Shown here piece by piece: positions 10,433 to 18,406 of a DNA stretch of 64,000 bases. Position 1 is the first letter of the stretch. Each line of letters opens with the position of its first letter. This DNA comes from Gammaproteobacteria bacterium (GTDB taxonomy: Bacteria > Pseudomonadota > Gammaproteobacteria > Pseudomonadales > UBA5518). The notes below the pieces were generated by a model. It did no database searches and was not told where the DNA came from. It was given only the letters and a program-made list of their open reading frames with translations. The position numbers and the translations under genes are program-made. The stretch covers positions 310,001 through 374,000 of the forward strand of contig JADKDK010000007.1 in NCBI GenBank assembly GCA_016718385.1, in the 5' to 3' direction.

Positions 10433-11542
10433 TCACACCGGCAATGCCGGCCCAGCCAAATCCAGGCCAACGAGCGAGCCGCAGCCCTCGGACTCGAACA
10501 GGTCGACACGGCTGAGATGCGGTAGTTCCCGCCGAGCCGCTTCATGCAACCAGCGCGCGATGGTCGTGGTGTCGCCGTCCGCAAGTTCGGCGTGCTCGTG
10601 CAGCGGATGGTGGTCGAGTGTCTTGAATATCGGATCAAAAACCGCTTTCACATCGCCGAAGTCGATCGTCCATCCCATCAGGTGGTCGAGCGGCGCGCAT
10701 AAATGGAGGCGAAGCGTGTAGGTATGGCCGTGAATGGCCTGGCGAGGGTCGTTGGCAGGCGCGCGCCCGTGCCGCACCGCGCTGTCAATGGTGAAGTCTT
10801 TCCAGATCCGATAGTGCAAGCCGTCGAAAGTGGCTCCGCACGATGCCGTTTCGTATACGGTCACCCACGATAGCGCCGGCAGCGCCGGCTTGAGCCGCTC
10901 CCACAGCCACGACGAAATCATCTCGCTGGTTGGGTTCTCCAGTCCGGAGACGTCGTTGAGGCAGCGGTAGTTGACTTGCGCCGCGATCGGCGCCCAGAGT
11001 TGGTCGAGGTGGTCGTAGTCGATACTTAAGTCAGAGCCTGCCAGATCCTGGTTGGCATGCACAATGGCTTGGAAGCCGTGCCCATGCAATCGACCGCACT
11101 TGTGTCCTGGTGGTACGTGAGGCAACTGATGCGCCGCCTGGAAGCGGTAGCGCCGCCAGACGTGCGCAATGTCTCGCGCATCAACCTCTACACCTTGGTT
11201 TGGCGTGCTCTGCACCGCCACACGCTCGACCCACGGAGCATTTAGTTTCTCACGGATCCAGCGTGCCAAGTTCTCATCGGTCGGTTGGATCAGATATTCG
11301 TTAAGCACGCCATAGTTAAGTAGATCGGCGCATCGATCCACCCGTTGCTGCAGCGCCACGACCTCACCGCCCGGGTACGCCACCCAGTCGGCCGGCACGG
11401 CCGAGTACGCCGTGGCTGTGAAGCCGTGTCCATGCATGCGGCGGCAGCGATGTCCGACCGGCAACATGTCCACCTGTCGCGCGGCCTCGAAACGGCTAGT
11501 GGCTGCTTGCATGACTGCGAGAGTGTGCGTGCTTGCGCTCAT
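10433..11542 (-). CDS. queD: three-domain QueD-type 6-carboxytetrahydropterin synthase
   Basis: QueD converts dihydroneopterin triphosphate to 6-carboxytetrahydropterin and is normally about 120 residues long. Here 369 residues hold three QueD-like units. Unit 1 (about 10-120) keeps Cys33 and His37/His39, but has Arg22 at the first zinc-His position, Asn-Tyr-Gly at the Asp-His-His position, and Gln111 for the substrate Glu. Unit 2 (about 131-242) has His138, Cys149, His153, His155 and Glu231, but Asn191-Tyr192-Arg193 replaces Asp-His-His. Unit 3 (about 247-360) lacks the Cys but has Asp310-His311-His312 and Glu350. A complete site could therefore form only between units 2 and 3. The gene overlaps queC by four bases and the frame is intact. 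Confidence 0.88.
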   Translation of the reverse strand: MSASTHTLAVMQAATSRFEAARQVDMLPVGHRCRRMHGHGFTATAYSAVPADWVAYPGGEVVALQQRVDRCADLLNYGVLNEYLIQPTDENLARWIREKLNAPWVERVAVQSTPNQGVEVDARDIAHVWRRYRFQAAHQLPHVPPGHKCGRLHGHGFQAIVHANQDLAGSDLSIDYDHLDQLWAPIAAQVNYRCLNDVSGLENPTSEMISSWLWERLKPALPALSWVTVYETASCGATFDGLHYRIWKDFTIDSAVRHGRAPANDPRQAIHGHTYTLRLHLCAPLDHLMGWTIDFGDVKAVFDPIFKTLDHHPLHEHAELADGDTTTIARWLHEAARRELPHLSRVDLFESEGCGSLVGLDLAGPALPV

Positions 11543-12264
11543 TTCGACTCCGGTTGTGCAAAGGCCTCATAGCCGTTGCGCCGTAACTCGCAGGCCGGGC
11601 ATTGGCCACAGCCGTAGCCCCAAGCGTGCAGATGGGTTCGGTCCCCCAGGTAGCAACTGTGCGTTTCGGTACGGATAAGTTCGACCAGTGTGGTGCCACC
11701 AAGTTGTTCCGCGAGTTGCCAGGTCTGAGCCTTGTCCAGCCACATAAGCGGCGTTTCGACGACCATTGGCGCATCCAGACCCAAACTCAATGCAACCTGC
11801 AACGCCTTCAGAGTATTGTCTCGGCAATCCGGGTAACCGGAATAGTCGGTCTCGCACATCCCACCGACCAACGTCGTCAAGCCGCGCCGGTAAGCGATCG
11901 CTGAAGCGAACGTAAGAAATAGCAGGTTGCGCCCCGGCACGAAGGTGGACGGCAGGCCGGAGGCTTTGAGTGCGATTTCCTGGTTCTGCGTGAGCGCCGT
12001 ATCGCTGATTTGTCCGAGTAGTGCCAGGTCGAGCATGTGGTCCGCACCAAGTCGTGTGGCCCAATTAGGGAATTGCGCTTTGATCCGGTCGAGCACAACT
12101 TGGCGGCATTCGAGTTCAACCGCGTGCCTCTGCTCGTAGTTGAAGCCGACAGTCTCCACAAGCGTATAGCGATCCAATGCCCAAGACAGGCAAGTGGCGG
12201 AATCCTGCCCACCGGAGAACAGCACTAATGCCCTGCGCTCCACGGCATCACCCATTGACGACAC
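11539..12264 (-). CDS. queC: 7-cyano-7-deazaguanine synthase QueC
   Basis: QueC turns 7-carboxy-7-deazaguanine into preQ0 using ATP and ammonia. The PP-loop motif SGGQDS lies at residues 17-22, and the C-terminal zinc cluster CGQCPAC (with an upstream Cys in HSCYLG) is present. The length of 241 residues is normal for the family. The start could be at 12264 or at the second Met three codons on. Either overlaps the end of the upstream dpdB gene, and the stop overlaps the queD start (ATGA), so que genes and dpdB are translationally coupled. In this setting preQ0 is the base that DpdA inserts in DNA. Confidence 0.92.
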   Translation of the reverse strand: MSSMGDAVERRALVLFSGGQDSATCLSWALDRYTLVETVGFNYEQRHAVELECRQVVLDRIKAQFPNWATRLGADHMLDLALLGQISDTALTQNQEIALKASGLPSTFVPGRNLLFLTFASAIAYRRGLTTLVGGMCETDYSGYPDCRDNTLKALQVALSLGLDAPMVVETPLMWLDKAQTWQLAEQLGGTTLVELIRTETHSCYLGDRTHLHAWGYGCGQCPACELRRNGYEAFAQPESK

Positions 12265-13327
12265 TGCGCGGGTTACGCAGCGCCTTCTTGAGCGACCTAA
12301 CCGAATAGCGCGTCAGTAGATCAATGTCATTTGGTGTGTTCTGAATGCCGTTCCACGGCCGCGTATCCCACGCCTCGAGATGCCACTGTCCGTTGGTCCA
12401 TGCAGTGTAGGGCGCCAGAAGACGCAGGGCGGGCTCAAACTGGTGCCGTTCGGTGGCGCCCTCGACGCTATATAGGTGGTCCATCACGAAGCCCATGGCC
12501 ACGATGCCGGCGCCGTGCCGCAAACGTGAGAATCGCGGCGTCATACCCTTCCACGCCGGCCCGTAAACGCTAGCCACTGCATGGAAGAACTCGCTCACGA
12601 GGTGGAACGCGCGCGCGTCCCGGTCTTCGTACTGCACCAGGTCGCGGATGGCGCCATCGGAAGCCGAATTCATGATCAGCCGCTGCATAGCCGTGTCGCT
12701 GATCACGCCGGTCGGGTTGGTGTGCTGCCGAACCTCGCCGTACAGCGAGCTACCGTGCGTGAAATTTAGCAGGTCAACGATGCGTGCCGAAAACTTGCGT
12801 TGCGTGAAACGTTCAGGCAATCCTTCCACGTTGGGCAACAACTCGTAGATCAGCGTTTTCGGGAGTGGCCGGGTGTTGTTTATCAGCACGAATTGCTGGC
12901 GCAGTTCGTTGTAGTCCTTGCAGACCAAGGCAGAGACGAAGACCTGGAAGTTTGGCTTATCTATTGCGGACAGCGCCGTCAGTCGCTGCTGACCATCAAC
13001 TACGAAGCCGGGCTTCTCGCCGGCCGGCGCGGAGATCTCGACTTGGACCACCCCGTCGGCTAGGTCCTTGACCTTCACGCCGTCGATGAACGCCACAATC
13101 ACCGCGTTGGGCAAGAGTGCATCGTCGCGCGACAGGTAGTCGCGGATGTCGCGAATGTGTGAGGCCACCTGGTGGCGCTGGAATCCCTTCAACTGTCCGT
13201 CGTCCGCGCGGGCGACCCGCTCGATTGCGGCGAAAGAGAGCACATCTTCAGGGTGCGCCGCAAATACGAACACGTCATGCCCCGACGCCTGACGGGCTCG
13301 AACGGCCTTGAATCGATACGTGGTCAC
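12248..13327 (-). CDS. dpdB: DpdB, DGQQR-domain protein (copy next to queC)
   Basis: This 359-residue protein starts at the GTG complementary to 13325-13327, whose GTGA overlaps the dpdA stop. The signature VVDGQQRLTAL, with DGQQR at residues 111-115, belongs to the DGQHR/ParB-like family that includes DndB. DpdB of this family has been shown to be an ATPase needed with DpdA to place preQ0 in DNA. Other conserved pieces are FVLINNTRPLPK and the C-terminal WNGIQNTPNDI. It is a clear paralogue of the second DGQQR gene on the other side of dpdA. The frame is open throughout. Confidence 0.78.
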   Translation of the reverse strand: MTTYRFKAVRARQASGHDVFVFAAHPEDVLSFAAIERVARADDGQLKGFQRHQVASHIRDIRDYLSRDDALLPNAVIVAFIDGVKVKDLADGVVQVEISAPAGEKPGFVVDGQQRLTALSAIDKPNFQVFVSALVCKDYNELRQQFVLINNTRPLPKTLIYELLPNVEGLPERFTQRKFSARIVDLLNFTHGSSLYGEVRQHTNPTGVISDTAMQRLIMNSASDGAIRDLVQYEDRDARAFHLVSEFFHAVASVYGPAWKGMTPRFSRLRHGAGIVAMGFVMDHLYSVEGATERHQFEPALRLLAPYTAWTNGQWHLEAWDTRPWNGIQNTPNDIDLLTRYSVRSLKKALRNPRSVVNG

Positions 13328-14619
13328 GCGGCTTCCCCTAAGATTCTGCGTAGATGACGGTGGTAAACGCCGAGGTTGTGGAATCCCCGGCGCTTGTTGC
13401 GGTTGCTCGAGCGAAAGATGATCACATCTACGCCGATCTTGCGGCACACATCGCATCCGCAGTGCTTCCAGGGCTGATGCTCGAGAGTGCGCTGCACCAG
13501 GCGGCAGTCTTGCTTAGCGCTTTGTCCTGCTGCTCCGCGCCCATACCATCGCCGCGCACTAGGAACTGGTGGTAGTCCATCAGTGCATCCAGCGTGGCGC
13601 GCACGGTTGAGGCGCCTTGGTCGAACGCGCGCAGTTCAGCTAGCGCCTTGCGCTCGCGCTGGCGCAAATTCTCTGCGTCGAATGCGCCTCGTTTGATGCC
13701 CTGCATCAAGGCGGGCGTTCTCGATCGCCTGGGGGATGCGGATGGCGGTGTAGTAGTCGAGTTTACCGTCCGATCCTTCGCTGTAGTAATTCGACTTCGC
13801 GTCTTTGAATGCGCGGATGAGAGGCGAAGTAGAATCGAAGCTGGCAATACCGAAGTCCGTGAACTCGTGGATGCTTTCTGCCTTCGCGAACCCGAGCAAG
13901 TGGATCTTTGTGTCAGGCTGAATGCGCTCGCGGATCGTCGAAAGCACCGCCTTGATCGCGGCCGCCTTCAACGGTACCAGCCCACCAATCGCCAGGTAGC
14001 GGTAACCCATCCGCTCAAGTCGGTGGGCAGCCTCGCCCATGCTCTTGGGCGACCACCCCTGCACCGGCCCGAGCGGCTCGAACGGCATGCCGCCGCGTCG
14101 TACCAATCCGAGGAATACTTCGGCATTGGCCAGCGTGATTGCAAAGCGCTGCCGTACGGCGGCATCGACGGCATTCTCCGGTGGGTTGTTCAGGTCGCAT
14201 TCGAAGATGATGTGATCCGGCGCGACACCATGCGTGAAGCCAGCCTCGGTGTAAAACTCCACCACCTCCTCAGGCGTATAGGCCGGTACCGGATGGTCAA
14301 CATATGCGAAGGCGCCGCAGTCGCCCATCAGCATCGCGTCCTTGAAACGCGGGCCGTCGTAACGCAGGAACTTGCGGGCGCCGTCGCGCAGCATCCGTTG
14401 TTCCTCGCGAGTGGAGTACCGCACCTTGGAGGACGCGACCCCAGAGGCCTGGCGGACTGCACTCATCGCTACCAGTAGCCCGTCGTACGGCATCGGCTGC
14501 ATGAGTTCATGAGCGTACACATCAGACCAGTAGCGTTCACGGCCGGGGCTATTGCGATCATTCAGAAAGTCATACCCTGGATCGACGTAGTCCTGAGTGT
14601 CCGAGTAGAGAAACTTCAT
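13324..14619 (-). pseudogene. dpdA: DpdA, TGT-like DNA-guanine transglycosylase, two frameshifts
   Basis: DpdA swaps guanine in DNA for preQ0 and is related to tRNA-guanine transglycosylase. The start MKFLYSDTQDYVDPGYDF, one base past the upstream gene's stop, is typical of DpdA. The catalytic region GDCGAFAYV and the later Asp in FDSTSP are present, matching the two Asp residues used by TGT enzymes. The protein then leaves frame at about 13703-13712 and again at about 13505. The third frame holds the zinc-site part (HCGCDVCRKIG) and the C-terminal RRGFHN segment, stopping at 13324-13326 in a GTGA overlap with dpdB. All parts are present, so only two one-base errors or mutations prevent a full protein. 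Confidence 0.85.
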
Positions 14620-14620
14620 G

Positions 14621-15760
14621 CTATTTCTTGTGGTGGTTGCTGCTGGCATAGGCGCGTACCAGCGCGTCCTGTAGTTTCTTGACGTGCTGGGGCGTATTCT
14701 GAATCTCGTTCCAGGCCAAACCTAGCGTTTCCCATGTCCCATCCGTCCACCGGCACATCGGCGCCACCTTCTCGATCTCGCGCTGCACTGTAGCCACGTC
14801 CGCGTTGGGCGCCAGGCGCGCATAGATCGCGTCCATCAGCAGGCCCATAGCGAGTAGTCCGGCCGAGTGCATCAGCCGGTTGTGTTTCGGATCCTTGCCC
14901 CAGTCGTCAGGAAATACAACTTTCACCGCCGTCCAGTAAGTTGTGAGAATGCGGTACATACCTTCCGTATCTCCGCTGCCTTCGCGGCCAATTGATTTAA
15001 ACGGGGCGAGAGCCCCCAGCGGATTGGACAGGCTGTTCTTGATCACAGAAAGAAGCGCAGTATCGGTCACGAGGGCGCCGGAGGCGGCTCGGTCCGACGC
15101 CCGTTTAACGAGGCGGTGGAACGGCGATGCGGGGTCCTGGTTCAGCAGATTTACCAATTCGGCCGGCACCTTTCGTGCCGCCAGATCGCGCGGCAACACG
15201 ATTGCGGCCGTTTCCGGCAGCAGTTCGTTGATGAGGCGCGTCGGAAGGGGCTTGGCCTTGTTTACTAGGATGAACTGCTCACGCTGAACCGACAGATTGT
15301 CAGACACGAACCCAATAACCGGCACCGCCAGATTTCTGTGCTTTGCCTGGGACAACGCTATCGATCGTTGCTGTCCGTCTACGATCCACGCGACACGCTG
15401 TCCTTCGTCGTAGATTGGGAGCGTGAGTGTCCCGCTCTCCGATACCCTCGCATCGCCGGTCGGTCGACTGCCTCGAGAGGCAGCGAATTTTACGTCCGGC
15501 GACATTGCCAAGATGATGGCGTTGGGGAATAGCACGTCTCCCTGATTGAGGTAGTCCACAATACCCTTTACATGCTGGCGGATCTCGGGCCGCTGGAAGC
15601 CCTTGAGCGTGTCGCTAGCGTCCCTTTCGATTCGAGAAATGTCCGCCACCCGCACAATATCCCCGCCATTTATGAAGAACGCGTAAACGTCCAGTCCGGC
15701 GCCCTGGTTGGTATGTAGTGCACGCACCACCAGTGCCTGGCGTACCAGAGACTTCTTCAT
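14621..15760 (-). CDS. dpdB: second DGQQR-domain DpdB paralogue upstream of dpdA
   Basis: The 379-residue protein starts at the ATG complementary to 15758-15760 (MKKSLVRQALVV). A longer frame upstream lacks support. DGQQR lies at residues 128-132 (AWIVDGQQRSIAL). FILVNKAKPLPTRLINELLPE and the C-terminal WNEIQNTPQHV match the same positions in the other DpdB copy. It ends one base before the dpdA start and follows the dpdC candidate by five bases, so it is in the same operon. The described minimal system uses one DpdB. Two diverged copies flanking dpdA suggest either specialised partners or a hetero-oligomer. The frame is intact. Confidence 0.72.
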   Translation of the reverse strand: MKKSLVRQALVVRALHTNQGAGLDVYAFFINGGDIVRVADISRIERDASDTLKGFQRPEIRQHVKGIVDYLNQGDVLFPNAIILAMSPDVKFAASRGSRPTGDARVSESGTLTLPIYDEGQRVAWIVDGQQRSIALSQAKHRNLAVPVIGFVSDNLSVQREQFILVNKAKPLPTRLINELLPETAAIVLPRDLAARKVPAELVNLLNQDPASPFHRLVKRASDRAASGALVTDTALLSVIKNSLSNPLGALAPFKSIGREGSGDTEGMYRILTTYWTAVKVVFPDDWGKDPKHNRLMHSAGLLAMGLLMDAIYARLAPNADVATVQREIEKVAPMCRWTDGTWETLGLAWNEIQNTPQHVKKLQDALVRAYASSNHHKK

Positions 15761-15765
15761 GGATA

Positions 15766-16677
15766 TCACGCCCGTCTTTCCGCCGCCAGTGCGCGCCAGA
15801 TCCGGCCAAACCGCTTCTGCTCGCAAGAAATGCGAGCTTCGTCGCGGAGATGCCGCAGCAACCGCGCGCTGCTGCCCGCATGCCGCACCCATTGCGATAT
15901 AAGCACCTGCCTGACCTCCTCATCCGACATCCGTCTGCCCATCGTGCGAGGCCTCCGCGGTCGACGCGCGAGAGCCGCGGAAACTTTGGTTCGCGCCTCC
16001 TCCAGCGGCAGCGACGCCGCGCCTAATGCCTCTACGAAATGCCGCAGCGCGCGCTGCGCAAAGTCGGACTGCGTACCGGCGTAGTTGCGCACCGATTCTA
16101 GTCGGTCGTCGTAGGGCATTACGCACTTGGCCAAGTGCTCTGGCACGACCTGCGCGCCTGCTTTTGAAGTGAAAATTCGCAAATTCCCGGCCTTGGCAAT
16201 CGATACCCGTGCCAAGTCATCATGGGTCATTCGCAGGTAACTGCTCGGCAGGGCGAGCAGGGTTGGATGCTGCGCGATGAGTCGCGACAGCGACAGGGAT
16301 TGAAGGGCGGTGATAGCGCTCCACCAGTCTGCCGTCGTTGCACCAGACAGCTTGAGCCGATCGCCAAGTTCGGAGCCCGAAGTCACCGTGCATTCGTACG
16401 CTGGCACCGGCTGATCTGAACACACTAGGCCAAGTCCGGCGGATACAACGTACCAAGAGGATCCCAGATAGGCGGCAGCGGCTGCCGTATCAGTAATCGA
16501 TCGTCCTCGATACAACGACCGCGCGGGACACACAGGCAAAGCCAGGCCAACGAGGCCTTGCCACGCTTCAGCCAGTTGCTCGACGTTACCAATAGGAGGC
16601 AGTTGTGTCAGATCGACGTGATGCCGCCCAGACTTGCGCTGGGTGCAACTGGTGATGATGACAGCAGTAGCAGTCAC
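15766..16677 (-). CDS. dpdC: DpdC candidate; YaaA/DUF6884-like N-terminal domain
   Basis: The 303-residue protein starts at a GTG complementary to 16675-16677. The N-terminal 110 residues (IITSCTQRKSG, SLYRGRS, WYVVSAGLGLV, PVPAYECTV) resemble the domain shared by DUF6884 and YaaA-type proteins. The C-terminal third is basic and Arg-rich, as for nucleic-acid binding. It is the first gene of the leftward operon with dpdB, dpdA and the que genes. In the characterised system DpdC converts inserted preQ0 to 7-amido-7-deazaguanine, and this is the only candidate for that step here. I assign it by position and general style. A profile comparison with known DpdC proteins would settle it. Confidence 0.45.
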   Translation of the reverse strand: MTATAVIITSCTQRKSGRHHVDLTQLPPIGNVEQLAEAWQGLVGLALPVCPARSLYRGRSITDTAAAAAYLGSSWYVVSAGLGLVCSDQPVPAYECTVTSGSELGDRLKLSGATTADWWSAITALQSLSLSRLIAQHPTLLALPSSYLRMTHDDLARVSIAKAGNLRIFTSKAGAQVVPEHLAKCVMPYDDRLESVRNYAGTQSDFAQRALRHFVEALGAASLPLEEARTKVSAALARRPRRPRTMGRRMSDEEVRQVLISQWVRHAGSSARLLRHLRDEARISCEQKRFGRIWRALAAERRA

Positions 16678-16719
16678 TTATGGCGGTCTCAGGAAGAATC
16701 AGTTGTTTACGGAATAGAT

Positions 16720-16725
16720 ATTATA
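16720..16725 (-). promoter_or_regulatory. possible -10 box of the leftward Dpd/que operon
   Basis: Reading leftward, TATAAT lies about 43 bases before the GTG start of the dpdC candidate, in an unusually AT-rich stretch (16690-16790). No good -35 box stands at the expected distance. It is offered only as the likeliest promoter position for the convergent operon. Confidence 0.35.
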
Positions 16726-16940
16726 TACCAAGCAGTTATTTGGAGTATCAGTTCCCAGTGATTTGCATTAAATTACTTCACACTTTCCGGGCTTGTAGCC
16801 CCTGAATCAGAGGGTGCGTTGAGGTGTGCGGCGCTGGCGCATTGGGTTCGGCGAGTGCGCGCGCGGATGTCCCTGAACTTATATGTTGGGCCGGAGGTCA
16901 TAGGGGTGACCGAGATGGAGCGCAAAGTGGAGAAAATGAC

Positions 16941-17261
16941 ATGGGATCGATCAATTACCGTGCAGTCCATACCAAGTCTACATGGAGGAAAGTGGTTACC
17001 CACAAGTCGCTTGAGTCCGCGATCTACGGCAAGGACGGAGCGGTGGGTTTGTTTGCGCGCAAGGTTCGTATTAACTACGCGACCCATGGTGATCCAAAGT
17101 ATGTAGTTGTTTGGGAGCAGGGAGCTTCCAGCGGCACGATTGTGAGGCCGGATCCAACGCAGGCAGGCGGAATCAGGGTCGCGATAGCGCCAATCGCCGA
17201 GATCCACGCGTTCGAGCGCAGGGATGGGGCGAGCCCGCAGGAACTAGATCGCTACTTTTAG
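16941..17261 (+). CDS. hypothetical 106-residue protein
   Basis: The start at 16941 (MGSINYRAVHTKSTWRK) was chosen because a GGAG sits at a proper distance and nothing upstream looks like protein. The sequence is basic at the front, then alternates short beta-like stretches (KYVVVWEQGASSGTIV, GIRVAIAPIAEIHAFE) and ends ELDRYF. No signal peptide, membrane segment or known motif is visible. It stands alone, divergent from the dpdC candidate, at the border of the Dpd island. I do not recognise it. Confidence 0.5.
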   Translation: MGSINYRAVHTKSTWRKVVTHKSLESAIYGKDGAVGLFARKVRINYATHGDPKYVVVWEQGASSGTIVRPDPTQAGGIRVAIAPIAEIHAFERRDGASPQELDRYF

Positions 17262-17309
17262 ACACGCTCTGGCAGCGGCGCGGTTACTGCCTTGCCAGAA
17301 CATTCACTT

Positions 17310-17410
17310 GTAGCCGCCAGATGGTCGCTCGCTGCGGCTAAATAACCCACAGCACCGAATTGAGCCCCAGCTTGCGGGTGCTGGAAGAGCGCAGCGAAGG
17401 TGGTATTCCC
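17310..17410. repeat. dispersed 100-bp repeat, copy 1
   Basis: This stretch is clearly related to 20325-20425, in the same orientation: both contain ATTACCCATAGC/AATAACCCACAGC, then GAATTTGAGCC-like sequence, then CAGCTTGCGGG and GCAGCGAAGG/GCAGCTAAAG followed by GGTNNTTCCC. It lies in a 520-bp gene-free stretch (17262-17783) in which I see nothing else convincing. It is not a palindromic REP of the type found elsewhere here. Confidence 0.6.
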
Positions 17411-17783
17411 GAACAATCGGTTTCGTTGTCGCCGGGCGCGAAGCGCTAAAGTGGATCTACTGTCGCGTCCGAGCATCGGCCCTCCATTCCGCGTCTGGGG
17501 CCAGCAGAGACTAACTCCGTTTAAGGGGCTGCCGCGGCAAAAGCGACCGCGCAGGGTAACCGTTACGGGCCGTTCGATAGGGATTGGCTCCATAGTGGCG
17601 GCAATTGATAGAAGATCACTTCCACAACCGATAGCCTGTTCATCACTGCGCGCTAGTGGTCGACCATCAGTGCGGTCATAGGGCTTCTCCCTCGAGGAAT
17701 CCCAGCAGGATGACCTTGTAGTGATGCTCCCGCAGGAACTGCGGTCAGCAACGATTACCGTCAGGGGCGTCGGCGCGGCGCGC

Positions 17784-18284
17784 TCACGCCGCCACCGCGT
17801 CGCAGGCATCCGCGCAGTCCAGGCAGGCGTCCTCGCAGGCCTTGCACTCCTCGTGGTGCGCGGAGTGGGGCTTGCAGGCCTCGGCGCAGCTGCGGCAGAA
17901 CTGGGCGCAGGTCTTCACCAGGGCCTTCAGGTCGGCCGGCTTGGCGTTGGCGTGGCCGGCCACCGTGAAGGTCGCCTGCACCACCGGCAGCATGTTCATC
18001 ACCGAGCGCTGGCAGTCGGCCATCAACGGGGCGCCGGTGGCGAGGTGGTCGGTGCAGCGCGCCATGCAGAAATTGCCCGCCTTCAGGCACGCGGCGGTGG
18101 CGTCGATCAGGCGCTTGTGCGCAGCCGACAGCACGGGGGCCGGTGCTGCGTCCTTCATGTCATGGCCCGCGTGGGTGGCCGACGCGTCGGGCTGGGCGAA
18201 TGCTGCCGCGCCGGCGAGCGCGGCGCCGAGGCCCGCCAGCCCGGCGATGACCTCGCGGCGCTGGTGCAGGGTTTCGTTCGACAT
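17784..18284 (-). CDS. Cys-rich four-helix-bundle copper-storage-like protein, Tat-exported
   Basis: This 166-residue protein has a twin-arginine leader (HQRREVIAGLAGLGAALAG) and a cleavage region near AAAFAQ. The mature part is rich in Cys arranged as CxxxC and CxxC-type pairs along helices (CLKAGNFCMARC, CAQFCRSCAEAC, CKACEDACLDCADAC), as in copper storage proteins of the Csp1/DUF326 type, which fill a four-helix bundle with Cu(I). Its role would be buffering copper in the periplasm. It is followed upstream by an NTF2-like gene but is probably separately expressed. The copper assignment comes from family resemblance only. Confidence 0.75.
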   Translation of the reverse strand: MSNETLHQRREVIAGLAGLGAALAGAAAFAQPDASATHAGHDMKDAAPAPVLSAAHKRLIDATAACLKAGNFCMARCTDHLATGAPLMADCQRSVMNMLPVVQATFTVAGHANAKPADLKALVKTCAQFCRSCAEACKPHSAHHEECKACEDACLDCADACDAVAA

Positions 18285-18406
18285 GGTGACCTCCTGTTTC
18301 GGCGTACGTCGGGTTGCTGGCGCGTGCGCGTCGGATGGAGTCGCGACGCGGCGTTGCTCGACGGGGATTCTGTGCCCGTCACGGGGGTGATGCAACCGGT
18401 CGGGCA

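Noticed and set aside
17258..17809. Leftward frame of 183 codons across the 100-bp repeat
   Set aside because: No ribosome-binding site or motif; its resemblance to a frame at 20309-20578 reflects the shared repeat, not protein conservation.
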